A stretch of DNA of 64,000 nucleotides from Sipunculus nudus. Lineage: Eukaryota; Annelida; Sipuncula; Golfingiida; Sipunculidae. Position 1 is the first letter of the stretch. The number at the start of each line of letters is the position of its first letter. The notes beneath the pieces were generated by a model. That model was not told where the DNA came from and searched no databases. It saw only the letters and a program-made list of their open reading frames with translations. The DNA lies in contig CM049313.1 in assembly GCA_026874595.1 (NCBI GenBank), positions 43,616,659 to 43,680,658 on the forward strand, in the 5' to 3' direction. Of this stretch, positions 1 through 12,862 are shown one piece after another. Position numbers and translations under genes: made by a program.

Positions 1-1308
1 CATAAAGACGTGCAAAATTCTTGGAATTTGATCACAAAAACATTTAATCGCCTCTCACAAGGATAGCACAAGCTGGCACCGTGCATAAATTAAGCTTTAT
101 CACTCAGTAAAATTTGTCATCTGGACACCGCATGCTTTCTAAATAAAAACCAAACGAAAATGTTGCGAAACAGCCCCGCGACTGGTGAAATCGACAAGCT
201 GGTGGAATGCCAGCCCCGTGTTCCATTTCACTCCCCGCAAAACGGGCATGGTAGATTTCAGTGAGGTCAAAGGTGACGGACATAGGCAAATACGCTGTAG
301 GATCCACCCATTTATATGGGCGGGCGCAGGGTTATTTATTGGGAAACCCCGACCGTTGCCACCGGTACCAAGATAGGAACCTGTGTGAAAATTCTGAAAT
401 GTCTCGGTCTTCAGTCAAAGTGGATAAACCAGCATGCATCTCGGCCCAGGTCAATTTCTCCAAGCGGGATTCACGTCTTGGGTGGGTTTCCTATCTGTGT
501 TTTAAATTGTGGATTGTAGAGATTATATTTTGTTCAATCAGTCATAGTATTTATCAAATAAACACTTTAATTGTTTTTCCAGTGTCTCCCTATATGATAT
601 CAGAGCAGGGCTAGCTATATGGTCATATATTTTACTTCAGTCATTCTTCTCTGCGTCAATTCTCCAACACCTATTCATTAGTCATGCAGGAAACTATATG
701 AAAATTCATTACATCACTATCGAATATCTTGTAATATTAATGTTATCGTAATAGAATGTTATTAAATTAAAAATTATGCCTTTTTCCAATTGTTTTTATC
801 TGTATGGTTGACGTCATCTTGAATAACTTATCAAGATATTGTCAAACCTCAAATCCATCGCATCACAAAACAATTTCTGCGTTTGTTATTAGTTGCATGT
901 ATATAGCGAGTTTGAGCATATATGTAAAAAGTTCATATTTCTGTCTATTATATTTGCTAATAAACTCTCATTAATGCAGAACGAAATGTCAAACCTAAAC
1001 ATTTTAATTCTCTTCATAGACTTAACCATTATATATTAGGACGATTTATATACTTCTTGAGATGACAGCTGCAATACTGTTAAAAAAAACAACATATTTT
1101 TCCACATGCACTGTTTATTTACCAAATCCAACCAGCGTCAACCACAAAAAAAAATAAAAAATCATAATACATGGAAATTAATCGTAGTCAAATTTTCTAC
1201 AAATTGTGGTTTTCGTTCCTTTCTTTAAATATCTATATATATATAGTGGTTTATCATGAGGCACTAACTATACATGGTATTTTATTAATTTGATTTATAT
1301 TTAAATTA

Positions 1309-1357
<49 letters not shown>

Positions 1358-2739
1358 TCGAGTGTGAACGTAACCTATATATGTATATACATGAAATGTG
1401 ATATAAATGTATATGCTATATAAAGGATAAATAGCTTATAATTATAGCACAACAGGTACAGCTGCAACAGCTGTAACCAAGTTAATACAACGTCTGCCTT
1501 GTTTTCATGCATTGAGCACTTCAATTATGTAGTAAAAATCCATGAAAAAGAACAAAAGACAAAAAGAAAACCAGCAAAACAATCATTAAAAACAATTGAC
1601 AATCAAAAAGTCAACTGGTCATAATACAGCTTTAATGCCAAAATATTAAACCAGTCTAGCTAAAAAAAATATCAATTTTTGATAAGAATTATTTGAATAA
1701 ATATTTATTATAAATTAATGAATATATATGTATATTACACAACCATGCAGCTATAGTTCATACGGTGACTACAGGTATATATCATATAGGTTAACAAGAT
1801 TGCACTAAAAATATTGTTTTGTCGTATAATTATTTTACAAGGGTTGTAATCCTATATATTTTCCTCATTGCACATGTGCTCAGTGTACGAACTGGCGAGC
1901 TTGAAAATATATAGCCTCCGACTCTTGCTGCGTCACAAGTTCAAATATAGTCCCATGCATGCACTGCTGAGTAATTCCTGCTTAAAATATAGCAGCATGG
2001 AAAGATTAAATGTTGTCACATTTTTACAATAATTAATGGCAATTACAGTTAAATACATTGTGAAATGCATTTAAATCTTATCCTTATTTTGTTAAATAAT
2101 TAAATAAATATATATATTGATTTACCTAAACTTTTTTTTATGTTTTATATAAATATGTGTATTCGTAAATGGCTGACCAAATACATTTAGAAACAGATAT
2201 ACATTTATTGATCTCTCTTGGGTTACATGCATTAATACGCAGCAGGTACCAGGTTTTGCCAAAACTATATATTTAAAATTGTCATACTCATTAATGTATG
2301 ACCGAAATTAAGTTTGAATTTCTTCCTGGCATTAATAGTTTGATAAAATGGAATAAAATATATAAAAGTTAAAAAAAATTTAGCTTATCTTAATCATGCA
2401 TATTTTTAATATTACATTTCTGATTAAAACAAGAAATTAAGCATTTTCAATCCTGCATTTGTATTTGAAAATCAGATTTATAGTCGATATATACTTATAT
2501 AAATGTTTGGAAATCGGGAGTTACTGGTAAATGCAATTATAAGGTTAAAATCAGAAATATTCCTTTTGTGCAACGAAAAATGCATGTTAATTGGAGATAT
2601 ATTTCTTCATGCAGTTTCATGTTTAATTGGATCAGAAATGTGTATACGTCATTTTTATTTTGATATGAACTCTTGTCTATATAACGTTGTTTTGTTTGTG
2701 GAAAATGTTCATAAACATATAAATATAATTTTCTCGTGA
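1..2739. other. AT-rich intergenic DNA
   Basis: No exon, RNA gene or recognisable transposon is visible. A GC-richer patch at about 150-490 stands out from the AT-rich surroundings. It is open in a minus frame at 104-307, but has no splice signals or family resemblance that I can see. The remainder is low-complexity AT DNA with short TATA runs. Confidence 0.5.
1313..1354. repeat. (TA)n microsatellite
   Basis: About 20 uninterrupted TA units. It is the first of a dozen such tracts in the left half of the window. Confidence 0.9.
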
Positions 2740-2873
2740 TTAAATGTACATATCCGTTTGTACATGGTATCCTTGCGGTAGGCGTGACCTGCTTGTACCT
2801 TCACCTCTAGAGAGTTGGCAGCAGCAATACCGTAAAGTACGATAAGCAAAATCCAGACCGTCTCTGGTTCGAC
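2740..2873 (-). other. Candidate minus-strand coding exon, unrecognised
   Basis: Reading the minus strand from 2873, one frame encodes a hydrophobic run (ETVWILLIVLYGIAAANS) followed by a charged stretch (LEVKVQAGHAYRKDTMYKR), in a locally GC-richer segment. A pyrimidine-rich run ending in CAG lies just upstream (2874-2876) and would be an acceptor. Its phase would match the donor of another candidate exon at 3856-3934. There is no ATG in this exon, and the 3' boundary is unclear: possible donors lie at GAG|GTGAAG or AAG|GTACAA. The hydrophobic run could be a signal peptide or membrane segment. Family unknown. Chance is a real alternative. Confidence 0.25.
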
Positions 2874-3182
2874 AAAAACGGAGGCAAAGGCGATTATCTA
2901 TCACCAGAGAGCGAGTTAGAGAGCGGCAATTTGGAGTGGCTATACATGTTAAAAGCACCAAGACAATTTATTCCCAAACGCCAACCGGTGGGACTTTGAT
3001 AATGCGCTGGGCAGCCCTTGAAGGCGATCATTTCTTGAAGAAAAACCGCTTCAAATTATTACTCTCTCGAGTAGCACTTTGGAGAGCGGACAAGATGCCT
3101 TAGAGATATCATTGTATTATCATGTCAAAAAGCGATAGGCTGTTTCAAATGGGAGCCTTAAATTTTAAATCTTGTCTCTCTG

Positions 3183-3260
3183 CCTGACAACTGTAACGTT
3201 ACGACCTGGGGATATAACTTTCCCTGACAACTGTAACGTTACGACCTGGGGATATAACTT
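3183..3260. repeat. 40-bp tandem duplication
   Basis: The unit beginning CCTGACAACTGTAACGTTAC occurs twice in tandem at a 40-bp period with almost no difference. This indicates a recent local duplication. The unit contains the palindrome AACGTT. Confidence 0.9.
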
Positions 3261-3472
3261 CTGATCATTACGTGTTGATGGTTGTTCCTCGCGAGAAAAT
3301 AACGCATTAAAATCTCACCTGAGAAAAACAGCCGCCAACTCTAAAAATACCCAGTTATAGTATTAATCAAATAATATGTAATTCGCCTTCTTATAATGCA
3401 TGCATGCATCAACACCGACTTTTCGTTAGCATTAAATGTAGAACCTAACATAGAGAAAGGTGTATACATAAG

Positions 3473-3475
<3 letters not shown>

Positions 3476-3524
<49 letters not shown>
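3476..3524. repeat. (TA)n microsatellite
   Basis: About 24 TA units. Confidence 0.9.
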
Positions 3525-3525
<1 letters not shown>

Positions 3526-3855
3526 GAATATGTATATTCTCTGGTCAAATGAAAATGTTTTCGAAAAAGAAATGAATAGTTGTGCATAAAAATGCACCTT
3601 TGCACCCTATAACACATATGTATTTAAATATATATCAGTTCATGTATAACTGGTATCTTTAATATGTAAATTTAAGTTGCAAATAATCATTTATTTAATT
3701 CCCATAAATATATAAGCTAGAGTTATTTAGTCAACTTATTCATTGTTTTATTTGTATTCAATTTTAGTTTACTATTCATTATTAGTAATTATCCTTAAAA
3801 CGTCAAATGCAAAGCGTTTTAATAACAATTAATCACAGTTAATAAACTTACTTAC

Positions 3856-3934
3856 CGGAACCGGAACTGTTGGGGACGTCTGCTGAATCTGTTGGCAGCA
3901 AGACTGAGGGTGAAGCTCCATCCGAAAGGCTGGT
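3856..3934 (-). other. Candidate 79-nt minus-strand exon, unrecognised
   Basis: On the minus strand this GC-rich segment is bounded by TACAG at its 5' side and by a strong donor, CCG|GTAAGTAAG, at its 3' side. The size is typical of an internal exon. All three frames are open, so the reading frame cannot be fixed. The frame compatible with the downstream candidate (2740-2873) reads TSLSDGASPSVLLPTDSADV and then PNSSGS. The strong donor is the main evidence; the acceptor has only a weak pyrimidine tract. It may equally be a chance match in non-coding DNA. Confidence 0.25.
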
Positions 3935-5078
3935 CTGTACATTTTTAATATTTGAGCAATATTTCCAAAATTTTGCAATCTATGTAAACTATATAAGGTC
4001 TGTAATAACGTCTCCTATTCTGGTTACAGTTATACTGATATTTATGTCCAAATATAACGATCTGTGTATATTGCAAAGTTTTCCTGCTTGCACATTTTCT
4101 CTAGTTCTTACCATCTGTACGGCATATTCTTCTCATACCATCTTTATGGTATTGTGTTCTTTACAATCTGTATGGTGGGTCGCGATGACAGTGAGATGCC
4201 GTTAAGACCGTAATTTATACACCAACTCCGCCATGTGGTGAAGTGCTTGTTTTTTTTTTAAAGTAGGGCTTCGGTTTTCAAGTGGTGAAGGCTTTTAGAC
4301 AGAATGTCTGTCAAATGTTTACCTGCATTTTCTTTTTACACTCGTTTTAAGTTCTTGAGCTGGAAGGCAGAGGTTGGTCTGCCGATGACTTATTGTTACA
4401 TCACCAACTGATATACACAGAGTATATATTATACAACAAAGGCATTCTCTACATTTTATGCATGCAATTCTCACGGACTATTTTTGTATACGTTTTGGAA
4501 TGGCATATATCTTAATATAATAAATTTACACACAAAAAAATGATTGTCAAATTATAACGAAAGACGTGAATAATTGTTATTTAAATTACACAAGAATACA
4601 TGAAGTTGGAACAATATAAGAGCGACTGCTCGTGACAATGAGCGATAATAGGTGGTCCAACGAGCGATCTCTTGAACCGCCCGTATTGAGATATTCAGTT
4701 GGACGGAAATTAGAATACAAAATGTGCATCTCTTGATAGCACTGAATAAATTATAAATTTTTAATTTCACAGGATATGAAAGATGTGATTTTTTAAAGAG
4801 AGGTACTATAATTTTCCTTATGCAAATATAGGCGTTTCCTGTATAAATAGACTTGTCATATGCAACTTACCCAATTTAAAACAGTTCGTTCTGCTATAGG
4901 GAATTGGTATTATTTTGGATATCTTTTTATAACAAACTCTGTACGCATATATTTATAATTATGTCGAAAAGGAGGATTACATTTTGTTTTCTCGTGTCAC
5001 TTTATTAGGTGATACCGCCGATATTTGGCGTAGATATATAGATGGCCTTTGAGACTGCATGTTTGTAGCAAGTGCAGG
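3935..5078. other. Intergenic DNA
   Basis: AT-rich. No coding segment, repeat family or RNA gene is recognisable. Confidence 0.5.
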
Positions 5079-6014
5079 TGTTACAGGCCAGAACAGCTCC
5101 CTTGATTTTATACCCTGGAATAAACAAGTTAAGTTCAAACTGTTCCCGGGGACTATAAGATATGCTAGGCCAGATTATACCCCGGGGTATAATTTTTCCT
5201 GCTTTTAGTCTACTTTAAACCCTGTTTTATGCTAAATTATACCTCATTGTGCATTCTTATAAAGAATTTAATTTTCTACAACAGCTTATCTCCGGTTCGA
5301 ATTTTATAAAAATAATTGTACTTCACGAATTTATGTTTCATGATGTCTTCTCCGGCGATAGGTATATTTATAAAGTGTGAATACATAGCCACATTACTAT
5401 ATACTGTATAAATATGGAATATCAAAATTCATATATTAAAACCATGAACTATGAAAACTCTCAACAGTAAGACGATTTTTATCAACTAAAAATGAATATA
5501 AGGTATGACGCTGATATAGTGAGTGAATATACTTGTTAAGTTAAGTAAATGATTAAATCATAATTTCTATAATCATTATTATCAGTTTTCTTAACAATAA
5601 ACATTGTAATATTTTCCCCATGCATAGTGGTGTCAGGTACAACAATTTATAAAGCTGGATTAAAATAAATGGTAATAAACATATATGTAGATGTATATGT
5701 TTCCTGGAATTCATGTAGAAATATACGGATTGATGAACCGTGTTGTGGAGTAACTCTAAATCCTATTACCCGGACAAAGTAACAATGGGCTGCGATAGCA
5801 GATATATATATATCATAAACTTTCGGTAAATATTTGATGTAAATATACTGTAGCTCAGATGGATGCATGGCGCGCTTCTGGCATGACAATAGTAAGTTTC
5901 TGTGAAGTATAGGGGATGTAAAACCAGCCTGAGGGGGTATGAATATAGACCGGGTATTTATCCTGGCCTAGGTTCAAATATAAACTGGAAAGGGGGTTCA
6001 TCTTCCCTGTTACA
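5079..6014. mobile_element. Long-armed foldback transposon, copy 1
   Basis: Both ends carry inverted arms built from repeated GGCCTAG / TATACCCCGGGGTATA-like blocks. The left end begins TGTTACAGGCCAGA and the right end finishes CCTGTTACA. The interior resembles copy 2 at 14,006-14,979: compare the stretch near 5720-5760 (GTTGTGGAGTAACTC) with 14,680-14,700 (GGTTTGGAGTAGCTC). The shared ends, arms and interior make this one non-autonomous family about 0.95 kb long. No transposase is present. Confidence 0.7.
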
Positions 6015-6362
6015 TCACCAGTATACTACCTCCATAAAAGAGTGAAATATGCTTTTCTCGGCTTTTATATCGCTGATTATTTAAATGGAGTAATCATCTC
6101 TAAGATTCAATTAATTGTTATGAAATTTATAGTTAAAAGGCAATTATATGGTCCAATATATACAAAGGCCCTTTTGAGTAAAAAAAAAAGATAATATATA
6201 CAAGGAATATATATGATTTTATCCGATAATTGATTTTGTACCCAATTAGATCAGAATTTGTTCCTCGTCTTTAAAGTTGTGCCATGTGACTTTGTAAAAA
6301 TGTAGTTTGAGATTAAATTATATTTTTTTGTCAAATTTCTTAAATTTAATTTAACATAAGCA

Positions 6363-6364
<2 letters not shown>

Positions 6365-6407
<43 letters not shown>
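6365..6407. repeat. (TA)n microsatellite
   Basis: About 21 TA units. A second tract of about 19 units follows at 6573-6611. Confidence 0.9.
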
Positions 6408-6411
<4 letters not shown>

Positions 6412-6572
6412 TTCTTATAGAATTACCCTGCAAAGTAAACACCATGCAGGTGCACAGGATAAAATAATAAACTATATTTTTTAAAGCAAGGGAACCACAG
6501 TTGTTAAATACATGCATATATACGTGCATGCAAATAATTCTAGATGGAGTTCAAGCGACGGATGACGGAATA

Positions 6573-6611
<39 letters not shown>
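6573..6611. repeat. (TA)n microsatellite
   Basis: About 19 TA units, 165 bp after the previous tract. Confidence 0.9.
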
Positions 6612-6803
6612 TTCATTTTTTATAATTATAGGCAAGGTGTGCGAGTGGCTCATATATTATATACTCATGCAGCATCGTCTTTGACATCCATTAAATATCA
6701 GGAATGTACTCCAACAACACTCATTTTTCTTTCCCAATTCAATTATTTCAATGCCATGCATAAAATGAACCACGTCAATATTAAACTTTTTGTATATAAG
6801 TTG

Positions 6804-8288
6804 GAGCCCGTTTGCGGATCTGGCCCAACTGCCGATGGGCTTGGCCCATATGAGGATCCGTTATTGGGCTGCCCATCTGCAGACGGGAAGCCCAATAACG
6901 GATTTAATACCATGCACTTTCTGGCCCATCTGCAGATGGGCTTGGCCCAATAACCGATTTTAAAAATCACTCTCTCAGCCTATACATCAATAATTTTATC
7001 ATCAAAATTACATTGCATTCAGTATTACAATAATCTTTTTAATAATTTTATTCAAACAATTCATCACTAGACTACATTGCATGCATGTGATGTTAGGAGT
7101 TTAATGAGGTTCATTAATTATTTGAATGGTTTATTAGGTAAGCCATCAGGTTTCTTTATAGTTCGATCAAAGTGTTTCAAAGAAGAAACGGTAACTGTTT
7201 GATTAGTACCCCGATGTTTTGACTAGGTGGCTTTGGTCTAACTCACCAGTAATATTTGAGCATGTATAATCATGCCACTGATTAGTTCAGTTTTCGTTGC
7301 ATATATACAAGTAACCTGGTATGTCCGCATTAGATCTTGCAGTTTAATAGGATGTCCAACACACTTGTTATTCCCTCTAAAGCCAAGCCCGCGGAGAAGA
7401 GGCCAGCATGCAAGTATGTACGGGTATTCCCTATTGATAGTCTGTTTGATATCGTCAAGAACATCCTCGAGAACGAGGTGAACCATGCAGGACGTAAACA
7501 ATTCTGTACGAATGCTAAGTAGAGAGCTTATCAACAAGACACTTCTCCAAAACAAAATAGTAACAAGATATGTTATTATGGTGATAGTGCATGATTGTGA
7601 TTGACTCTGAGATCTAATGACTCTAAGAAAGTGTTTGCTACATATATAACTATTCTATTGTCAAAATGTATATGGTAACTTGGATATATATGTGATTATT
7701 TAAAAATGAATTTGAGAAACTGATTTTGAATCATATATAATTGCTCTTTAGTAAATTTGTATGTTACCATCATACCATGGAAGTCGCATCTATGTGGTAA
7801 TGTTAATGGGATTTTTGGAAACAGCTGTAATTACTCTTTAGTAAAAAGTGAACCTCATTGAACTCTTAACATCACACGAATGCACTGTAGACTAATTAAG
7901 AATTGTGTGTAGAAAGTAATTAAATAGGGTATTGTAACATGCACTGAATGCACATCTATGTAGTTTTCTATGCACATCTATGTAATTTTGATGATAAAAT
8001 TGATGATGTAAGGCCGTGATAGTGACTTATGTTTCAATAAACACATGCATTTATGTTCTTCATGGGAAATGTTTTCAGAGTACAAAAGTCATCAAGATAA
8101 TAAAATAATAATGTATTTCTTACAAAAACTGAAATCGGTTATTGGGCCAAGCCCATCTACAGATGGGCCAGAAAGTGCATGGTATCAAATCCGTTATTGG
8201 GCTTCCCGTTTGCAGATGGGCAGCATAATAAGGGATCCTCACATGGGTCAAGCCCATCGGCAGATGGGCCAGATCCGCAAATGGGCTC
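6804..8288. mobile_element. 1.5-kb foldback element with internally repeated arms
   Basis: The left arm (6804 to about 7120) is the reverse complement of the right arm (about 7850-8288). The outer 150 bp of each arm is made of subrepeats of GGCCCATCTGCAGATGGGC type alternating with CCGTTATTGGGC. Homology then continues inward through the TTTTATCATCAAAATTACAT and GTGATGTTA..GAGTT..ATGAGGTTCA segments, giving arms of 300-440 bp. The termini read GAGCCCGTTTGCGG on the left and CCGCAAATGGGCTC on the right. I could not identify a target-site duplication. The core holds a codon-like open frame (7352-7522). Superfamily unassigned. Confidence 0.75.
7352..7522 (+). CDS. Possible small protein (56 aa) in the core of the foldback element
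   Basis: An ATG-to-stop frame encodes a 56-residue basic polypeptide beginning MSNTLVIPSKAKPAEKRPAC and continuing KYVRVFPIDSLFDIVKNILE, with a lysine-rich start and a helical amphipathic middle. It is much GC-richer than its flanks, and its third positions favour C and G (for example AAG, GAG, GTC, ATC, CTC), as in coding DNA. I do not recognise the family. It sits between the inverted arms of a foldback element, so it may be element-encoded, a captured host exon, or chance. No promoter or poly(A) signal stands out. Confidence 0.3.
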   Translation: MSNTLVIPSKAKPAEKRPACKYVRVFPIDSLFDIVKNILENEVNHAGRKQFCTNAK

Positions 8289-8619
8289 AAACATATACAT
8301 ATACTTTTAAAATGTTTCTGCGACCGTTATGTTATAGGCCGGGATATGAACTGGCCTAAGTGTATGATCATGATATTGGAAATAGGCAAGGGGTATATTA
8401 ATTCTGTGTATTGCTCATGCAGGGTATATACATTACACCATTTAGAAAGCCGGGATGCATTTATTTGACATTACGTTATGTATTATAATTCATGAAACAT
8501 AATTTCTATATTTTAGTCCGTGCAACTGTGACTGAAAATGTTATAAGTGAATGTATATATATGCACATATATGTACATTCATGTTTATATATATATATAT
8601 ATATACATATATTATATAT

Positions 8620-8864
8620 AGCCCGAATACTCAATATATACACACTTGAAATATAGTATACTGCCCGAATATACTCAATATAAACAAACTTGAAAAATGC
8701 CTATACTGCCAGAATACTCAATATAGACAAAACTGAAATACTACCGGAATACTCAATATATAAACAAAATTTAAATACCGCCCGAATACTCAATATATAT
8801 ACAAAATTGAAATACTGCCCGAATACTCAATAGATACGAAAAACTGAAATACTGCATGCCCGAA

Positions 8865-8920
<56 letters not shown>

Positions 8921-9075
8921 GAAATACTTCCCGAATACTCAATTTATACAAAATTAAAATACTGCCCGAATACTTAATATATAAAAACTTTAAATACTGC
9001 CTGAATACTCAATATATATATACAAACCTGAAGTACTGCATGTCCGAACACACAATGTATACAAAAGTGAAATAC
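8620..9075. repeat. ~40-bp minisatellite
   Basis: About eleven diverged copies of a unit near ACTGCCCGAATACTCAATAT plus ATACAAAATTGAAAT. One unit is interrupted by a (TA)n expansion at about 8868-8917, which seems to have grown from the TATAT inside the unit. Confidence 0.85.
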
Positions 9076-11660
9076 AAACACAAGTTTTAACTCACAGATT
9101 CTTTTACACATATGCATGAATTAAATTACACTGTTTACGTGCTTGTGTAAATATGTTTTTCTTAACATCCGACCGGATGCATGTAAACACGTGATTCAAA
9201 AACAATGATTTAGGTACCGGAACAGGGACACCAAGTAAAATTAAATGTATACCAGACCAAAACAGGTGGAAATGATAGACTGATTGTTGAGTCTCTTCAT
9301 GTATCTGGACCTGGCGGTTCACAGTACACACTGTTAAGGATCGGGGGTAATGACCCCTGGCTCTTGAGGTCATCTGTGCCCCACCCTCTCTTTATGGTTG
9401 GTCTGTCAGTCGCGGCCCTCATCCCGATAAGTCAAGGATATAACCCGCGCCACAAGGATACAGGACCTGCAGTATATACAGCATCTCCTGAACAACACCC
9501 TTCATATCAAACAAACCAAGTTTATATATATTCATGTTAGATCCTATCAAGGATAAATTATTTACACTTGATATATAAATCGTTCTTTCTAATACTTGTT
9601 TTGGTGAGTATCATGCGTTTTTGCATTATTTATAATGAAACTAAATTTCAATATTAATGAAGAAAAACATGGCACAGGTAGAAAAAAAAGAAAACTTTTC
9701 TTCGGGATTTATTCACACAAAAAGTTTATTTAATATTAGCCCATGCACTGAAAGGTGGCTTGCCCTCATTGGGTTCTGAACCCATGCAATTTATTTATTA
9801 AGTTTTTGTTTAACTGATATCACATAAAGTGAATAAAACAATTCTTAATTAAATTATGAATTTAAAACAAACGTTAAAATTATGATTTAATTTTAATTTT
9901 GTTTTGCCAGGCGAAATGACATTCGCTACGCTAAAATTTCATCACCCATGGAGGATCGCAGAGATTTATATATCAATCAACACTGAAGGTTTGACCAAAA
10001 ATTAAAATAATAATGAGAATTAATCTGATACATTTGTTATAAATGATATAAAGCAGCCACAGACGGCATATATACTTCTGCCATCAACCTGATATACTAT
10101 AAAGTTAAAAATCTGGACCAACTCAAAGAATATATCTATTAATACAAGCCAATAAAAGTTACATTTAATCAGCCCGATGGTTGCAATAATGAATGGATCG
10201 ATTACCATGAGATTTTTATCCTGGATAGTTTTATTGTTGACGCGACAAGTGCCCCCCTTACATATTTTTATCATTATTCATTGAATTAAATTCTATTATG
10301 ATGCTTGCATATTATATAGCATTTTATTTGAGAGTTCATAGTTTATGTATTGTTCTGAAACTTTGTTTTCCGGCCATGGATATAGTTTACTTGATTGAAC
10401 AAAACTGTGCATGCAGTGAATATATCATGCAGTCGTTTATTTTTTAGAATGTGGGTTAATGTATATTGTTCCTTATAAACGCCCTTTGCAAAACTCTGGT
10501 TCCTCTGTCTCGCCGCCAGATGTCCTTTCTGAATGTGCTATATAGGATTACTTTGGCGGGCCCTCATGCACATGCTTGATATAAACAAAATAATAAAGAA
10601 CACAGCCTGTGTATAAAAATGTTCAAGGGATTGTATTTAGTTCAGACATGAGATATCGGAATAGGCCTCTTAAATGCATGGTCAGGGTTTTTAAATGAGT
10701 CAATTGAGCAAGGCTTTTGATTTCTATATACTGTCTCATTTATTATGCATTTATTATTTTTTTTTTCACCTGTGTTTAGAGACTTCAAAGCGGTCGTGTC
10801 ATTTCCAGCAGTTAGGTTGAAATATTTGCCAAATAATCATACATTTTACCGTTGACAATAAAATTTGAATAATTTACATAAATATATTCATTAAGTCCTG
10901 AAATTTTGAAGATTAGGACTAGGAGATCTTTAAAGGGGCCTATTCCGACACCTGTCTTGTATTAATTAATGACAGTCAGTCGCATCTTTTATAAAAATAG
11001 ACCAGACAACACCGATCCCATCGCACACATGCATGTCGTTTGTTTTGGTTTTATCCACATGTTAATAACATGTGGGGGTTATGCAAAATTAATTCAATAT
11101 ACATTCAACAATTAAGGATTTCTTGCGGCAAGTTAGACGAATCCAAGTTTTCCAAAGGACGCTTTGCAGCTATATACTGACCTTTCAATTAACTTCCGGA
11201 CATGTTTAACCAACCATCTTAGCTATATTTTTTTCAGCTTGTCAAAATGCAGTAGCGCATGCATGTGCTGCATGTGTATCGTAACAGCAAGTAGATAAAT
11301 AAGCCAATATATACATCCACCACAGAGCCGTTATTAGTACTTTTCTTAACAGGCATAACCTACACGCATTTCATTAATATAAACACGCAAAATAAGCCTG
11401 AAATCACATAAATGTTTAAGAAAAGATAAGTGAATGTTTGGCTTTAAAAATGTGACGTATAATACTAAATGAAATTTAATAATCCATGCATGGTTTGTTA
11501 GTCAGTAAAGCGACATGACCAATAGTTGTTTTTAGTAAAATTGTTAACTGACAAACCAACCAAGTAACCAACCAACAAAAGCAAAACATAATGCATCCAG
11601 TCGGTGGTATAATGTAATTAATAATTTCAGTGGCTGTGTTTTAGAGTGAGATGTGATACG
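9076..11660. other. Intergenic DNA
   Basis: Low-complexity AT-rich sequence. I see no coding segment, RNA gene or assignable repeat. Confidence 0.5.
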
Positions 11661-11666
11661 GTTCAA

Positions 11667-11681
11667 TGTGTGTGTGTGTGT

Positions 11682-11758
<77 letters not shown>
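11667..11758. repeat. (TG)n-(GA)n compound microsatellite
   Basis: A short TG run passes into about 35 GA units, broken once by AAA. Confidence 0.95.
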
Positions 11759-11761
<3 letters not shown>

Positions 11762-11918
11762 TGAATTTAGCATGGTATAAAACTGCAATTTGCACTTAAC
11801 CTCATTTACAAGATTTGAAATCGGATAATATCTCAGACTCCTTAGATTAATTAAGAATATATATACTCCATATCTTCCTTGTTCAGACTAAATGTTCCTG
11901 CATAAATATACACGTGTG

Positions 11919-12050
11919 AATGAAAACACCGCCAGCGGAGCCGGGTACAAGCGAGGCCTGAGGGACCCTTTGATTGTATACGCTATCGCTTTGAAGCAGG
12001 GGGTTATCGAGCGCGGTCACCTCCACGTTCTGTTCATGTTCAACAGTACC
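11919..12050 (+). other. Codon-like GC-rich segment, possible fossil or unrecognised exon
   Basis: Within AT-rich DNA, about 130 bp is GC-rich with coding-like third positions. The open frame (11,892-12,119) reads, over its convincing part, SGAGYKRGLRDPLIVYAIAL then KQGVIERGHLHVL. I do not recognise it. The beginning and end of the frame are AT-rich and look like read-through. A CAG at 11,933-11,937 (CGCCAG) could be an acceptor; no good donor is visible. It could be an isolated exon, a processed fragment or a conserved non-coding element. Confidence 0.2.
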
Positions 12051-12187
12051 ACTCAGACCTTCTTTTCACGGTTTTACAGTCAATGTACATCACGCAAGCT
12101 GATTTGGGAATGGAATTAGATGGTTTCTGCATACATGCATGCATGCCATTATGTTTTTATTCAGTTTAACTCTATATACTAATATGT

Positions 12188-12188
<1 letters not shown>

Positions 12189-12240
<52 letters not shown>
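12189..12240. repeat. (TA)n microsatellite
   Basis: About 25 TA units. Confidence 0.9.
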
Positions 12241-12242
<2 letters not shown>

Positions 12243-12719
12243 TAGACATATAATTATACACATATATATAAATATAGTAAAGATTATTCAAAATATGACC
12301 ACATATTCATTTTATTAGCACGGAAAAGTTTTTGGTGTTTATATTTATATACATATATATATATAGTAAGTGGATGGATGGGCGTGGGTGTGAGTTTTCC
12401 TTAATTATTACATATAGGACTAAGTAAAATGAATAAAAGTACATTTTTTTACACAATAAGGCATATTAAATTTTGTAATTTCAACAAGCTGGTTTATTTT
12501 AAAAGATATAACAAATAATTGTCACAACATAGTCTTCAAAACATTCCATTTTCGACATATATAGATGTATATATATGTATATATATACAGTTTTAAACAT
12601 GCACTCTAAATAGCGTTTTCTAGGTATACACCAGTGTTTAATTGGAATCGTTTTATATTGGTGAAATAAAGAAAATATAAATACCCTTAAGATCGGTGAA
12701 AGTTGGTGATATTTGCGCA

Positions 12720-12736
12720 ATATATATATATAAATG

Positions 12737-12769
<33 letters not shown>

Positions 12770-12786
12770 TAAGCAAATACACAAAT

Positions 12787-12855
<69 letters not shown>

Positions 12856-12862
12856 CATACAT
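12720..12862. repeat. (TA)n/(CA)n compound microsatellite
   Basis: Alternating TATATA, CACACA and TACA runs. The longest pure TA block is at about 12,798-12,850. Repeat-encoded IYIYIY frames on both strands are artefacts of this tract. Confidence 0.9.

Noticed and set aside
8620-9075. Possible CRISPR-like array
   Set aside because: The repeats are contiguous and diverged with no unique spacers, and the window is eukaryotic; it is a minisatellite.
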